Shown here one piece after another: positions 9,219 through 18,624 of a stretch of 64,000 nucleotides of DNA. Within the stretch, counting starts at the first letter, position 1, and the number at the start of each line of letters is the position of its first letter. Under the pieces are notes generated by a model. It was not told the DNA's origin. It searched no databases and saw only the letters and a list, made by a program, of their open reading frames with translations. The translations under genes and the position numbers were made by a program. This DNA is from Chryseobacterium sp. SSA4.19 (GTDB lineage: Bacteria > Bacteroidota > Bacteroidia > Flavobacteriales > Weeksellaceae), in contig NZ_JAKVIP010000011.1 of NCBI RefSeq assembly GCF_022601875.1, positions 1-64,000 of the forward strand, read 5' to 3'.

Positions 9219-10622
9219 ATGAGTCAATTCGATGTTACCGTAATCGGTTCCGGTCCCGGTGGTTATGTTGCTGCAATTCGTGCCGCACAATTAGGGTTCA
9301 CAACAGCAATTATTGAAAAATACCCGACTTTGGGAGGAACTTGTCTTAACGTGGGATGTATTCCGTCAAAAGCGCTTTTAGACAGCTCTGAGCATTTTGA
9401 GAATGCCAAACACAATTTTGCAGGTCACGGAATTATTATCAATGAGCCTCAGGCTGATATCGCAAGGATGATCGAGCGTAAAAACGAGGTAATCAAGCAG
9501 AATACAGACGGAATCAGCTACCTGATGAACAAAAACAAAATCACGGTTTTTGAAGGTGTGGGAAGCTTTGAATCGGCTACTCAGATTAAAGTAACGAAAA
9601 ACGACGGTTCTACGGAAACCATCGAATCCAAATATACCATTATTGCAACAGGTTCCAAACCGACTTCTCTGCCTTTCATCACATTAGATAAAGAAAGAGT
9701 AATCACTTCTACAGAAGCATTAAACCTTAAAGAGATCCCTAAACATTTGGTGGTCATCGGTGGTGGTGTGATCGGTCTGGAATTAGGTTCCGTATATTTG
9801 AGATTAGGGGCCCAGGTAACGGTTGTTGAATTTATGGATAAGATTATTCCGGGAATGGACGGAGCTTTAAGCAAGGAATTGACTAAAGTCCTTAAAAAAC
9901 AGGGAATGAAATTTATGCTTTCTACGGCTGTTTCTGCAGTAGAGAGAAATGGTGATACCGTAAAAATTACTGCCAAAGATAAAAAAGGAGAAGAAGTAAC
10001 GGTAGAAGGAGATTACTGTCTGGTTTCTGTAGGAAGAAAACCTTTTACAGACGGACTGGGATTGGAAAAAGCAGGTGTTGAGCTTGATGAAAGAGGAAGA
10101 GTAAAAGTAAACGACCATTTACAGACGAATGTAGCCAATATCTACGCGATCGGAGATGTGATCAAAGGAGCAATGCTTGCGCACAAAGCGGAAGAGGAGG
10201 GTGTTTTTGTCGCTGAAATCTTGGCTGGACAAAAGCCTCACATCAATTATAATTTAATTCCTGGTGTTGTATATACCTGGCCTGAAGTTGCCGGAGTGGG
10301 TAAAACTGAAGAGCAGTTAAAAGAAGAAGGGGTAGCGTACAAAGTGGGATCTTTCCCGATGAGAGCTTTGGGAAGAAGCCGTGCCAGCGGTGATGTTGAT
10401 GGTTTGGTAAAAATTATTGCAGATGAAAAAACAGATGAAGTGTTAGGAATGCATATTGTGGGAGCAAGGGCTGCCGACCTTATCGCAGAAGGCGTTATCG
10501 CTATGGAATTCCGTGCCAGCGCTGAAGACATCGCAAGAAGTTCACATGCTCACCCGACTTATGCAGAAGCAATCAAAGAAGCGGCGCTGGATGCTACGGC
10601 AAAGAGACCAATTCATATGTAA
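9219..10622 (+). CDS. lpdA: Dihydrolipoyl dehydrogenase (E3)
   Basis: The 467-residue flavoprotein has an FAD-binding GSGPGGYVAA motif at its N terminus, the redox disulfide in GGTCLNVGCIPSKALL (Cys near 42 and 47), an NAD-binding GGGVIGLELG block and the C-terminal HAHPTYAEAIKEAA segment with the catalytic His-Glu pair. It reoxidises dihydrolipoamide with NAD+ as the shared E3 subunit of 2-oxoacid dehydrogenase complexes and the glycine cleavage system. No E1 or E2 gene is adjacent. A promoter precedes it and a hairpin terminator follows, so it looks monocistronic. Confidence 0.97.
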   Translation: MSQFDVTVIGSGPGGYVAAIRAAQLGFTTAIIEKYPTLGGTCLNVGCIPSKALLDSSEHFENAKHNFAGHGIIINEPQADIARMIERKNEVIKQNTDGISYLMNKNKITVFEGVGSFESATQIKVTKNDGSTETIESKYTIIATGSKPTSLPFITLDKERVITSTEALNLKEIPKHLVVIGGGVIGLELGSVYLRLGAQVTVVEFMDKIIPGMDGALSKELTKVLKKQGMKFMLSTAVSAVERNGDTVKITAKDKKGEEVTVEGDYCLVSVGRKPFTDGLGLEKAGVELDERGRVKVNDHLQTNVANIYAIGDVIKGAMLAHKAEEEGVFVAEILAGQKPHINYNLIPGVVYTWPEVAGVGKTEEQLKEEGVAYKVGSFPMRALGRSRASGDVDGLVKIIADEKTDEVLGMHIVGARAADLIAEGVIAMEFRASAEDIARSSHAHPTYAEAIKEAALDATAKRPIHM

Positions 10623-10663
10623 TGAATGATTAAATGTAAATCATTTAAAAATATTTGTAAATT

Positions 10664-10683
10664 AGAGAGGCATTAGTCTCTCT
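10664..10683 (+). terminator. Rho-independent terminator of lpdA
   Basis: A 6-bp AGAGAG / CTCTCT stem with an 8-nt loop is followed by an uninterrupted T run from 10684. It lies 42 bp after the lpdA stop. Confidence 0.7.
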
Positions 10684-10718
10684 TTTTTTATTAAAAAAGT
10701 GAGCTTTAAATACAAAGT

Positions 10719-11579
10719 ATGAAAAGTGTTTTTATAAGCGTATGGCTTCTCGCTGCGTTAAATTTATCTGCGCAAGAAGCAGGAAAATCAGGTGAGCTTC
10801 TGAAAAATGAGGCTTCCAAAACTGAAATTGGTACTTTAAACAGCAAAAGGGCAGATAAAAAGATCAATAATAATTCAGGTTTCAGAAACCAGGGTAAAGA
10901 GGGTTTCAGGACAAAAGATCCACAATACCAATGGAATCAGGAATATGGCTATTCCGAAGTTTTTCTAAGAATTCCCGAACAGGGATTTTTCAGTGTGGAA
11001 ATAGGAGATCAGTTTATCTCAAACAATTCCGGGAAATTCCGTTTTTTTGATTTACCAGCTGGTAGAATTCCCGTTTCTATTTATGAAAGCGGTTATTTAT
11101 TATACAGAACGACTTTAAATGTCCGGAACAACAGCAGACTGGTTCTGGATTTTTTCACAACAGAAGGCTTATATCTGTTGGATAATTATCCTGTACCGAA
11201 CCAATCGTACGGTTTTAACAGCTGGAACGACGTTTGGAATAATCCGTATGGAAACCCGAGCGATTGGGATAACACTACGAATTACCCAAATGTCATGGAT
11301 AATCAGGATTTTCAGCAGTTTTTTTCAGCCATGAAAAGAGATGCGTGGTTCGATGATAAAAAGATAGCCTTTATCAAAGGGCAGGGCCGTCACGCTATGT
11401 TTACTTCAAAGCAGGTCAGTACTCTTGTAAAAGATTTAAGCTTTGACAAGAATAAAATTACATTGGCCAAATTGCTTTTTCCGAAGTGCGTTGACAAGCA
11501 AAAATACTTTATGGTAGGGGATGCCCTGGATTTTGAAAGCAGCAGAAGGGAACTGATGGATTATATTTCTACCTTATAA
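10719..11579 (+). CDS. Secreted protein with C-terminal DUF4476-like domain
   Basis: The 286-residue protein starts with a signal peptide (MKSVFISVWLLAALNLSAQ). A low-complexity charged stretch follows, then a beta-rich middle (about residues 75-140) resembling a small carbohydrate- or peptide-binding fold. Residues of about 195-286 resemble DUF4476 (the blocks FSAMKRDAWFDDKKI and LLFPKCVDKQKYF), a domain common in secreted Bacteroidota proteins with no known activity. A run of Asn, Trp and Tyr at about 155-190 may be a linker. The role is unknown; export is the safest statement. Confidence 0.75.
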   Translation: MKSVFISVWLLAALNLSAQEAGKSGELLKNEASKTEIGTLNSKRADKKINNNSGFRNQGKEGFRTKDPQYQWNQEYGYSEVFLRIPEQGFFSVEIGDQFISNNSGKFRFFDLPAGRIPVSIYESGYLLYRTTLNVRNNSRLVLDFFTTEGLYLLDNYPVPNQSYGFNSWNDVWNNPYGNPSDWDNTTNYPNVMDNQDFQQFFSAMKRDAWFDDKKIAFIKGQGRHAMFTSKQVSTLVKDLSFDKNKITLAKLLFPKCVDKQKYFMVGDALDFESSRRELMDYISTL

Positions 11580-11670
11580 TCCGTATGGAATATAGGATAT
11601 TCATGATTTACGATTTAAAATCATGTTATAATTTCCCATTGTTTTTATTGACTAATTTTTAAATGAAAAA

Positions 11671-12156
11671 ATGAAAAAGATACTTTTGGCTTTATTCATA
11701 AGCTGTTCCTGCTGGATGTTGGCTCAGGATGTTAAAAATATAACTCGCCAGGTAACAGCTATTAACCAAACGGCAAATTATAAAATCAAAACCGTTCCCA
11801 ATTCTTATTTTGTCAGTCAGAATAAGGTAACGGATAATGGGATTGAGCTGAAAGGATATTACAAAAATAATAAACTCAGGAAAATAGAACAGTTTATAGG
11901 TCTGTCTGCCTGGAATACAATAACCCAATATTTTTTCTCCGATGAAGGCCGGCTGATTTTTGTATATGCTAAAAGATATCAGACAGTAGATGGAAGCACA
12001 TCTCTCAAAACACCTAAATTAACAGCTGAAGGAAGATGTTATTATGATAAAGGAAAGCTCGTACAGAAACTTAAACAAGGGCAGGGAATAATCGAAGAAG
12101 CCAATTACTTAGAAGAAGCAGAGACTCTTAAAAAAGATCTGCAAAATTATAAATAG
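11671..12156 (+). CDS. Secreted hypothetical protein
   Basis: This 161-residue protein has a signal peptide (MKKILLALFISCSCWMLAQ) and no domain I recognise. The mature part alternates short beta-like segments, including KGYYKNNKLRKIEQFIG, that resemble MORN-like repeats, but too few to be sure. An earlier ATG at 11663 opens a frame that stops after three codons and overlaps this start. It follows the DUF4476-like gene by 91 bp on the same strand. Confidence 0.7.
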   Translation: MKKILLALFISCSCWMLAQDVKNITRQVTAINQTANYKIKTVPNSYFVSQNKVTDNGIELKGYYKNNKLRKIEQFIGLSAWNTITQYFFSDEGRLIFVYAKRYQTVDGSTSLKTPKLTAEGRCYYDKGKLVQKLKQGQGIIEEANYLEEAETLKKDLQNYK

Positions 12157-12177
12157 TATTGTGATTTTATATTTCCG

Positions 12178-12185
12178 TATCTTTG
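12178..12185 (+). promoter_or_regulatory. -7 promoter element for cvfB
   Basis: TATCTTTG matches TAnnTTTG, with a possible -33 TTG at 12159-12161 (16-bp spacing). A TTG inside this element opens the longer cvfB frame, which argues that the real start is the ATG at 12204. Confidence 0.5.
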
Positions 12186-12203
12186 TCAGCTAATTTATTA
12201 TTC

Positions 12204-13028
12204 ATGCAACCAGGAAAAACGCAGACTTTAAAAATTTCAGAAAAAAATAATTCAGGATGGATCCTGACCGATGAATCCGGTGAAAAAGCTTTTTTACCCA
12301 AGATTTTTGCTCAGGACGATAAGGAAACTTATGATGAAATTGAAGTTTTTGTATATCAGGATGACAATAAATTAAAAGCGACCACAGAAACTCCTCTGGC
12401 TGAAGTGGGTGAATTTGCCGTAATGAGCTGTGTGCAGAGCCTTCCGAGCGGAGCTTTTATGGACTGGGGAATTATCAAAGACCTGTTTATTCCCTACAAG
12501 CAGCAGAAAACAAAGATTATTGAAGGGAAAAGATATCTTGTTCACCTCTACATTGATGACGAACTGGAACTCATTACAGGGACGACCAAGTTTAAAAGAA
12601 ATCCTCAATACGAGAATCTGCCTTTCGCAAAAGGTGATAAAGTAGACTTGCTGATGATGAATGAAAGTGAACTAGGCTGGAATGTGGTCATCAACAAAAA
12701 ATATATCGGGCTGATCTATGCTTCCGATGTGTTTAAAAAACTATATCCTCTGTCTGAAGAGACCGGCTACATCAAAGCCATCCGTGAAGACGGGAAGATC
12801 GATGTTTCCTTACAGCCGGAAGGTTTTGAAAATATTGACGAATTCAAACAGAAAATCCTGAATAAACTGGAGGAAAACTACGGTTTGCTTTATCTTTCAG
12901 ACAAATCAACTCCTGAAGAGATCAAAGATGAGCTTCAGATGAGCAAAAAGAATTTTAAGAAAGCTGTCGGCGGACTTTATAAAGATAAGGTGATCGATCT
13001 TTCGGAAGATAAAATCAGATTATTATAA
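12204..13028 (+). CDS. cvfB: CvfB-family S1-like RNA-binding protein
   Basis: The 274-residue cytoplasmic protein has tandem S1-like OB-fold repeats and a C-terminal winged-helix segment (YLSDKSTPEEIKDEL then KKNFKKAVGGLYK), the layout of the CvfB/YitL family. Typical features are the KDLFIPYKQQK block and the sequence GYIKAIREDGKIDVSLQP. CvfB proteins bind RNA and have been linked to virulence regulation in Gram-positive bacteria; the role in Bacteroidota is unknown. An upstream in-frame TTG at 12183 lies in a promoter element, so the ATG at 12204 is preferred. It converges with the T9SS gene and shares a bidirectional terminator with it. Confidence 0.85.
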   Translation: MQPGKTQTLKISEKNNSGWILTDESGEKAFLPKIFAQDDKETYDEIEVFVYQDDNKLKATTETPLAEVGEFAVMSCVQSLPSGAFMDWGIIKDLFIPYKQQKTKIIEGKRYLVHLYIDDELELITGTTKFKRNPQYENLPFAKGDKVDLLMMNESELGWNVVINKKYIGLIYASDVFKKLYPLSEETGYIKAIREDGKIDVSLQPEGFENIDEFKQKILNKLEENYGLLYLSDKSTPEEIKDELQMSKKNFKKAVGGLYKDKVIDLSEDKIRLL

Positions 13029-13066
13029 ACTAAAAACGGGCAGAATTTTCTGCCCGTTTTTAGTTT
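13027..13066. terminator. Bidirectional terminator between cvfB and the T9SS gene
   Basis: Arms of 18 bp (13027-13044 and 13049-13066) form a near-perfect hairpin with a GGGCAGA core, flanked by A-runs on one side and T-runs on the other. It can stop transcription from both convergent genes. Confidence 0.88.
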
Positions 13067-13068
13067 AT

Positions 13069-14730
13069 TTACTCTCTGTTCTTAACCAGCAGCCAGCCGG
13101 TATATAATCTACCGTCAGAAATTTTTATGGTGTACCAGTAATTTCCTGTAGGAATAGGGTTTCCATTTAACTTTCCGTCCCAGGTCATCGGTTTTTTGGT
13201 TGTTGTTTCTTTAAATACAGGAAGGCCTTTTCTGTCATACACATTCACTTCGGTTCCCGGATAATTTTCAAGCCCGGCAATTTTCCAGTGGTCATTATAT
13301 CCGTCACCGTTTGGAGTGAAAGCATTTGGAATGTTAAATATCGAAAACGATTTCTGTCCGATGATACATCCGCCTTTGGTTCTTACATAAACCATATATT
13401 CTCCGATATGTAAATTAGTAAAAATATTGGAATCCTGCCAGTTGGAGTTGTCCAGGGAATATTCAAAACTGCCTGTTGCAGAAAGAACCACTGTTGCTGT
13501 ATTATTATTAATGGTAACGGTTGTAATTTCCGGCAGCACCGTATAGTTTACAACAATATGACCAGTATTCTGACAATTAAAACTGTTCGTTACCGTTACA
13601 GAATAAGTTCCAGGAGCTGATACTGTTATAGCCTGAGTGGTTGCACCTGTGTTCCAAAGATAGGATGAATAACCGCTGCCTGCATCCAAAGTGGCAGTCT
13701 TGCCTTTACAGAAATCAACTGTTTCAGGAAGAATGATTTTAGGCTTCGGATTCAGTGTTAAACTTAATTTTACCACTTTAAAACATCCGTCTGGTGTGGA
13801 AACCTTTACATAAATGATTGTAGTTCCGATATTTAAAATGTAATTGGAAGGATTTGTAATTATGTTTCCTGTATCATCTGTATAGGTAAATATATACATC
13901 CCGGGACTGGTAATGATATTTGCCTGATAAGAGGTGAGATTGATCATCATTGAGTTTCCTGTTGTATTATTACAAAGTGTATCAGAATAATCATCAGCCG
14001 GAACATTATTAGCAGAGAGCGTAATGGAAACAGCCAGCTTTTCCGACTCACAGGAATTGATAGTCTGGGTAACAAAGTAAGTAGCACCGTAAACAAGAGG
14101 AGTGGTTAACGGCAGGATATTCCCTGCTGCATCATAAAATTTTAAAGCAGTTCCTGTAACGGCCAGATTGGCCAAAGTGGTATTTGCAGAAGCACAGAAA
14201 TCCTGAGCTGCATTTCCTGTTGGCTTCGGCGTTTCGTTTACCGTAACCTGGATGGCTATAGTATTACTTTCACAACCATTAATGGTTTGGGAGGCGGAAT
14301 AGGTCTGTCCGTTAACTAATGCTGTTGTTGACGATAAAACATTTCCTGCTGCATCGTACCATTTTATGTTCTGACCCGTAATCTGGATGTTGGCAATGGT
14401 TGGATGGTTGCTGGCACAGAAGGTCTGTTGGGTATTGGCTACGGGAGTGAGCCCTTGTGTTGAAAAAACTTTAAAAGGAACTTTTACGCTTTCGCAGCCA
14501 TTACCATATTGTGTAACATAATATTGATATCCTCCAATAATATTAGCATAATTACTAATGAGGTTTCCTGAAGAATCATAGAAATGAATATTTTGATTGT
14601 TATTGATATTCAACTGATTCAAGGTCATCTGATTCACATTGCTGCAAAAATAAAAATCATTTACCGTTAATGCAGGTGGAGAATTCTTAATGATTACATT
14701 TACAGCAAGACGTTTAGGATTGTAGGGCAA
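13069..14730 (-). pseudogene. C-terminal part of a frameshifted T9SS/gliding-motility-associated protein
   Basis: This frame encodes about 553 residues. Three or more Ig-like repeats of roughly 80 residues each share blocks such as FCAS, WYDAAGNVL and NGCES. A PKD-like region and a C-terminal gliding-motility-associated domain (NIPNAFTPNGDGYNDHW) follow; that domain is the type B T9SS sorting signal. It has no signal peptide and no good start: the first usable codon is TTG at 14730, inside the upstream frame. The upstream reading frame ends at 14700 exactly where this one picks up the same repeat, so the two were one gene of about 1,100 residues broken by one indel. A surface adhesin role is inferred. 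Confidence 0.85.
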
Positions 14731-16394
14731 GATTCGTCCTGTACCGATGCATAGTAGATAATATTATTCTGCAAAGGGGTATCTGCAGCTAAAGGTGAAA
14801 GTGATATCGGAGAATTATACCAATTTGTATAAGAGGTATTCGGAGACAGATCTGCTATTGTAGGACTTGTAGAAGAACAGAAAGTTTGTATTTTGTCACC
14901 ATCCGGTGTTCCATTGTAACATTTTCCGAATTTCTGTACGAATCCGTTGATATCACCATTTGTGTATTTTATAATTTTAACATCCTGATCAGGATCGAAA
15001 TCCTGATAATCGTCATAATATCCTGCAAGAATAATATTCCCTTCATAATCAATATTTTGACTGTAGGAGAAAGAAGAGAAATCGCTTTTGCTAAAAATTA
15101 GTTTCCCGTCATTTCTGAATTTTAAATAATAGGTGTCTGCATTACGGCTCAGATAACTGTAGTTGAGGCCTAAATCTAATTTTTTTACCGTCTCTACAGT
15201 GTTATTATTTCCATTGACCACTTTAATCGTATTATCCATATAGCGTACAAAGAAATTAATGGTATTGTCTGGATTCAATTTTATGGAAAGAAAATCAAAG
15301 GCATCAATACCTTTTATCAGAGAATTCCAAACCAAATGACCATTAGTATTTATTTTATAAATGATTGTTCTGCCTCCGGAAGGTGCGTTTATTGTGGTAT
15401 TTGGAAAATTTATTGTTTGGGTATCATAATATGAACTTGCCGTATAAATATTATTATCATTATCAATATCGATTTTGGAATTTGATGAATTTAGTAAACT
15501 ATAAACAGATAGACCCTGATACCAGATAAGATTCCCGGTATTATTAAACTTAGCCAAAAAATGGCGATTAGAAACATTAGTGCCTGCCGAAAAAGTACTG
15601 TTGTCGATTTTTAAATAAGCTTCAAAATTTCCCAGTACGATTATATTATTGTTTTTGTCCACTTTTACACAGTTGATTGCAGGCATATTATGAGCATGGA
15701 GAGGGCGTGCCCATCCAAAAGATCCGTCCGGATTATTTTTCATAATAAAAATTCCGTTAGGTGCCGGCAAATTATAAGTAATCGCAGGATCAGGATTAAA
15801 ATCAGTATTGGCTAATGGCGGATAATTTACATAACTTCCTGTTGATATGATATTATTGTTTTGGTCGACGGTACATAGAAGATTTGCTACATAATTGTAA
15901 ATGTTTCCGAATATATAATTTCCGGCAGCATTAAGCTTTACGATATAAGAACTGGATTCGGTAATTCCTGTATTAAAAATGGTATTTGAATTTGGATCTA
16001 ATTTTAAATCGTATCCATCTGTATAACCTGCAATAATTACATTGTCTTGTTTATCGACAACCAAAGATGTAATACCAGATCCATAACTTGAGCTGATTTC
16101 TTTTACCCAGATAACATTTTTATTTTTATCCAGTTTTGCAACAACCGCTCTGAAAGTTTCGGTTGCTGATGTTGTTTTGGTTATAGTGCCAAAGGAAATG
16201 CTATTAACACTTGGAAATGCAAATCTGCCATAGTTTCCGGCTACATAAATATTCCCTTGGGAATCTGTATCGCTTAAAGTAATAATATGTTGAGACTGAA
16301 CAATGGGACTGGTGGTCTGAAAATCCCAAAGATGATTTTGGGCGAAACTAAATCCAAAGTAGAGAATGGTAAAGATAAGAGAGATTTTTCGCAT
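14700..16394 (-). pseudogene. N-terminal part of a frameshifted T9SS-secreted protein with SBBP-type repeats
   Basis: The 564-residue frame starts with a signal peptide (MRKISLIFTILYFGFSFAQ). It then holds at least six beta-propeller-like repeats built round DxxxNIYVAGxY (for example DKQDNVIIAGYTDG and DKNNNIIVLGNF), as in SBBP repeat proteins. From about residue 520 it enters the Ig-like repeat that continues in the next frame (FCSSTSPTIADL). It then runs out of frame and stops at 14700, 30 bp into the overlapping downstream frame. Export through Sec and then T9SS is likely for the intact ancestor. Confidence 0.85.
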
Positions 16395-16510
16395 CAGTTA
16401 CTAATTTTCGGTAAAGATATAAAAATGGGCTACTTACGAAAGGTTAAGAATTCATAATACATCGTTTTACCTTAAAAACTGATGCATATCATAATAATCT
16501 ATTAATAATT

Positions 16511-16585
16511 TTGTTTAACAATTTTGTCAAAACAATTGATTGATTTATATTTGCACAAAATTGTTTAACAAAAATGTCAAAACAA
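16511..16585 (+). promoter_or_regulatory. Promoter with two operator-like repeats upstream of the TetR gene
   Basis: A 25-bp sequence (TTGTTTAACAA core, then GTCAAAACAA) occurs at 16511-16535 and again at 16561-16585 with 22 of 25 identical, 50 bp apart. Each copy has TTGTT/AACAA symmetry. Between them lies a full promoter: -33 TTG at 16524-16526, a 19-bp spacer and -7 TATATTTG at 16546-16553. Copy 1 covers the -33 box and copy 2 covers the start codon at 16574, so binding should block transcription. Autoregulation by the encoded TetR protein is inferred. Confidence 0.6.
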
Positions 16586-17167
16586 GAAAAAAAAGACCAA
16601 ACACAGGAATTAATTAAAGAGACTGCAAAGAATTTATTTTTTGTGAAAGGAAAGTTTAGCGCTACTACGCAGGAGATTGCTGATGAGGCCGGCGTTAACA
16701 GAACACTGATCAACTATTATTTCAGATCAAGGGATAATCTGATCCAGATTATTTTTGACGAGGCACAGAAAGTAGAACATGAAAAATCAGAAATCATTAT
16801 GAATTCTGACTTGCCTTTTAAAGAAAAGATCGGTTTGTTTATAGAGGGAAGTTTATCTACAAGTTTGCAGTATCCGTATCTGGAAACCTATATCGTTTCA
16901 CAGATTAATAAAGGAAATTGTCACAAAAAGGAAATTGAAGAAGATGAACTCAACAAGATGTATAAAGACATAGAGGCAGAGATGGAACTGGGAAATATAG
17001 AACCCATGAAGCCAATTCAGTTTGTATTAAATATGGTTTCCTTATTGGTTTTTCCAAGTGCAGTAAGGCCTTTAATGATGGAAAATTTAATGATCAGCGA
17101 AGAAGAATTCGATAAGATTATTTCTGAGAGAAAAGAGATCATTTTAAATATGTTATTTAAAAAGTAA
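16574..17167 (+). CDS. TetR/AcrR-family transcriptional regulator
   Basis: The 197-residue protein has an N-terminal TetR helix-turn-helix (TTQEIADEAGVNRTLINYYFRS, about residues 28-49) and a helical ligand-binding domain that differs from families I can name. It sits directly upstream of, and in line with, a TolC/adaptor/RND efflux operon, the usual arrangement for a local repressor that responds to a toxic substrate. Its own promoter region holds two copies of a palindromic 25-bp site, one spanning its start codon. The gap to the TolC gene is 95 bp; whether that gene also has its own promoter is not clear. Confidence 0.92.
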   Translation: MSKQEKKDQTQELIKETAKNLFFVKGKFSATTQEIADEAGVNRTLINYYFRSRDNLIQIIFDEAQKVEHEKSEIIMNSDLPFKEKIGLFIEGSLSTSLQYPYLETYIVSQINKGNCHKKEIEEDELNKMYKDIEAEMELGNIEPMKPIQFVLNMVSLLVFPSAVRPLMMENLMISEEEFDKIISERKEIILNMLFKK

Positions 17168-17262
17168 ACAAATGTTAAAGTATTTTAAAAAATGGTTCGT
17201 CATTTAGAAATAACAACATCACAGAAAACAATTACATTAAAAAATAAACGAAGTATAAAATT

Positions 17263-18615
17263 ATGAAAAGAAAACGTATAACTGCAGACAAGCTAAAAAT
17301 TGGGATAGCTGCTGCATTTATGATTTTCGGTTTTTCATCGGTGTCTGCACAACAGCAGGTTTCTCTTCAGGAAGCCATCAAGCAGGCACTTCAAAACAAA
17401 GCGGAAGCTAAAAAGGCTGCTTTACAGATTAAAAAAGCCGAATACAAAATTGATGAGGCCAGAGCCGGAGCATTACCGCAGATCAGTGCGACAGCGGGTT
17501 TAACCTATAATCCGATTATTCAGGAATCTTTGCTTGAATTTGGCGGTCAAAGGATCAGGGCACAGCTGGGACAGCCATGGAGTTCTACCGCATCTGTTCA
17601 GGTTCAACAGGCTCTTTTCGATCAAAGGGTTTTTACAGGTCTTAAAGCGGCTAAGTCTACAAGGGAATTTTATGTGCTTAATGCCCAGTTGACCAATGAG
17701 CAGATCATTGAAAATGTAGCGACTGCTTATTATCAGGTTTTCGTACAGGAAGAAAACCTTAAAACAGTGGAGGCAAGCTATGCCAATACGGAAAAGGTGA
17801 GGAATGTAATCAAGAGTCTGGTAGATAATGGTTTGGCAAAATCAATTGATCTTGATCGTACCAATGTTCAGTTAACCAATATCGGTTCAAACAGGCAGAC
17901 ACTCATTAATTCGGTTGAGCTTTCAAAGAATGCTTTGAAATTTTATATGGGAGTTCCGATCAGTACAGATATTGAACTGGAAGAAAAAACCATAGAGCCG
18001 AAACCTGAACTGGCAGCCTCTGTTGTAAATCTTGATGATCGTACGGAAGTGAAAGTGCTGCAAAAAAACAGAGAACTTTTAGTATATAATAAAAAAGCAA
18101 CTGAAGCTTATCTTTATCCTACGGTCGGACTGGTTGCCAATTACGGATGGGGCGGACAGGGTGCCAAATTCCCTCTTACGAATGGAATCAATAACGGCGT
18201 TTTGTGGAGTGACTACTCAGCGATCGGTTTAAATATCAACATCCCGATTTTTACAGGAGGATCTACAAAGGCGAAGATCAACCAGGCGGAAATTGATATT
18301 CAGGATTTAGACCAGGATATCCAGAATACGCAGCTGAATTTAAGCCTGGATTATAAAAACTCAGTCACCAATATTGAAAATGCACTGATCAATCTTGAAA
18401 GTATGAAAGACAATGTGGGGCTGGCAGAAAGAGTTCAGAAAAATACCCAGTCGAATTACCAGTACGGATTGGCTACGCTTACCGAAGTTCTGGATGCTGA
18501 AAATGCACTGACCCAGGCGAAACAGAATTATGCCAATGCCTTATTGGATTACAAGCAGGCTGAAATTAAATTAATCAAAGCAAAAGGTGAATTAAATACA
18601 TTACAAAACCCATAA
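17263..18615 (+). CDS. TolC-family outer-membrane efflux channel
   Basis: The 450-residue protein has an N-terminal signal region ending near SVSAQQ and two halves rich in long amphipathic helices, as in TolC-type trimeric channels. Characteristic blocks are LQEAIKQALQNKAEAKKA near the N terminus and the second-half repeat NYQYGLATLTEVLDAENAL. It forms the outer-membrane exit duct for the adaptor and RND pump encoded next. The adaptor gene follows after 9 bp, so the three are an operon. Substrates of the pump cannot be inferred. Confidence 0.94.
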   Translation: MKRKRITADKLKIGIAAAFMIFGFSSVSAQQQVSLQEAIKQALQNKAEAKKAALQIKKAEYKIDEARAGALPQISATAGLTYNPIIQESLLEFGGQRIRAQLGQPWSSTASVQVQQALFDQRVFTGLKAAKSTREFYVLNAQLTNEQIIENVATAYYQVFVQEENLKTVEASYANTEKVRNVIKSLVDNGLAKSIDLDRTNVQLTNIGSNRQTLINSVELSKNALKFYMGVPISTDIELEEKTIEPKPELAASVVNLDDRTEVKVLQKNRELLVYNKKATEAYLYPTVGLVANYGWGGQGAKFPLTNGINNGVLWSDYSAIGLNINIPIFTGGSTKAKINQAEIDIQDLDQDIQNTQLNLSLDYKNSVTNIENALINLESMKDNVGLAERVQKNTQSNYQYGLATLTEVLDAENALTQAKQNYANALLDYKQAEIKLIKAKGELNTLQNP

Positions 18616-18624
18616 TAAACTATA

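Noticed and set aside
14000..14560. Similar DNA segments in the T9SS gene as a DNA repeat element
   Set aside because: They are the coding DNA of Ig-like protein repeats, not a separate DNA element.
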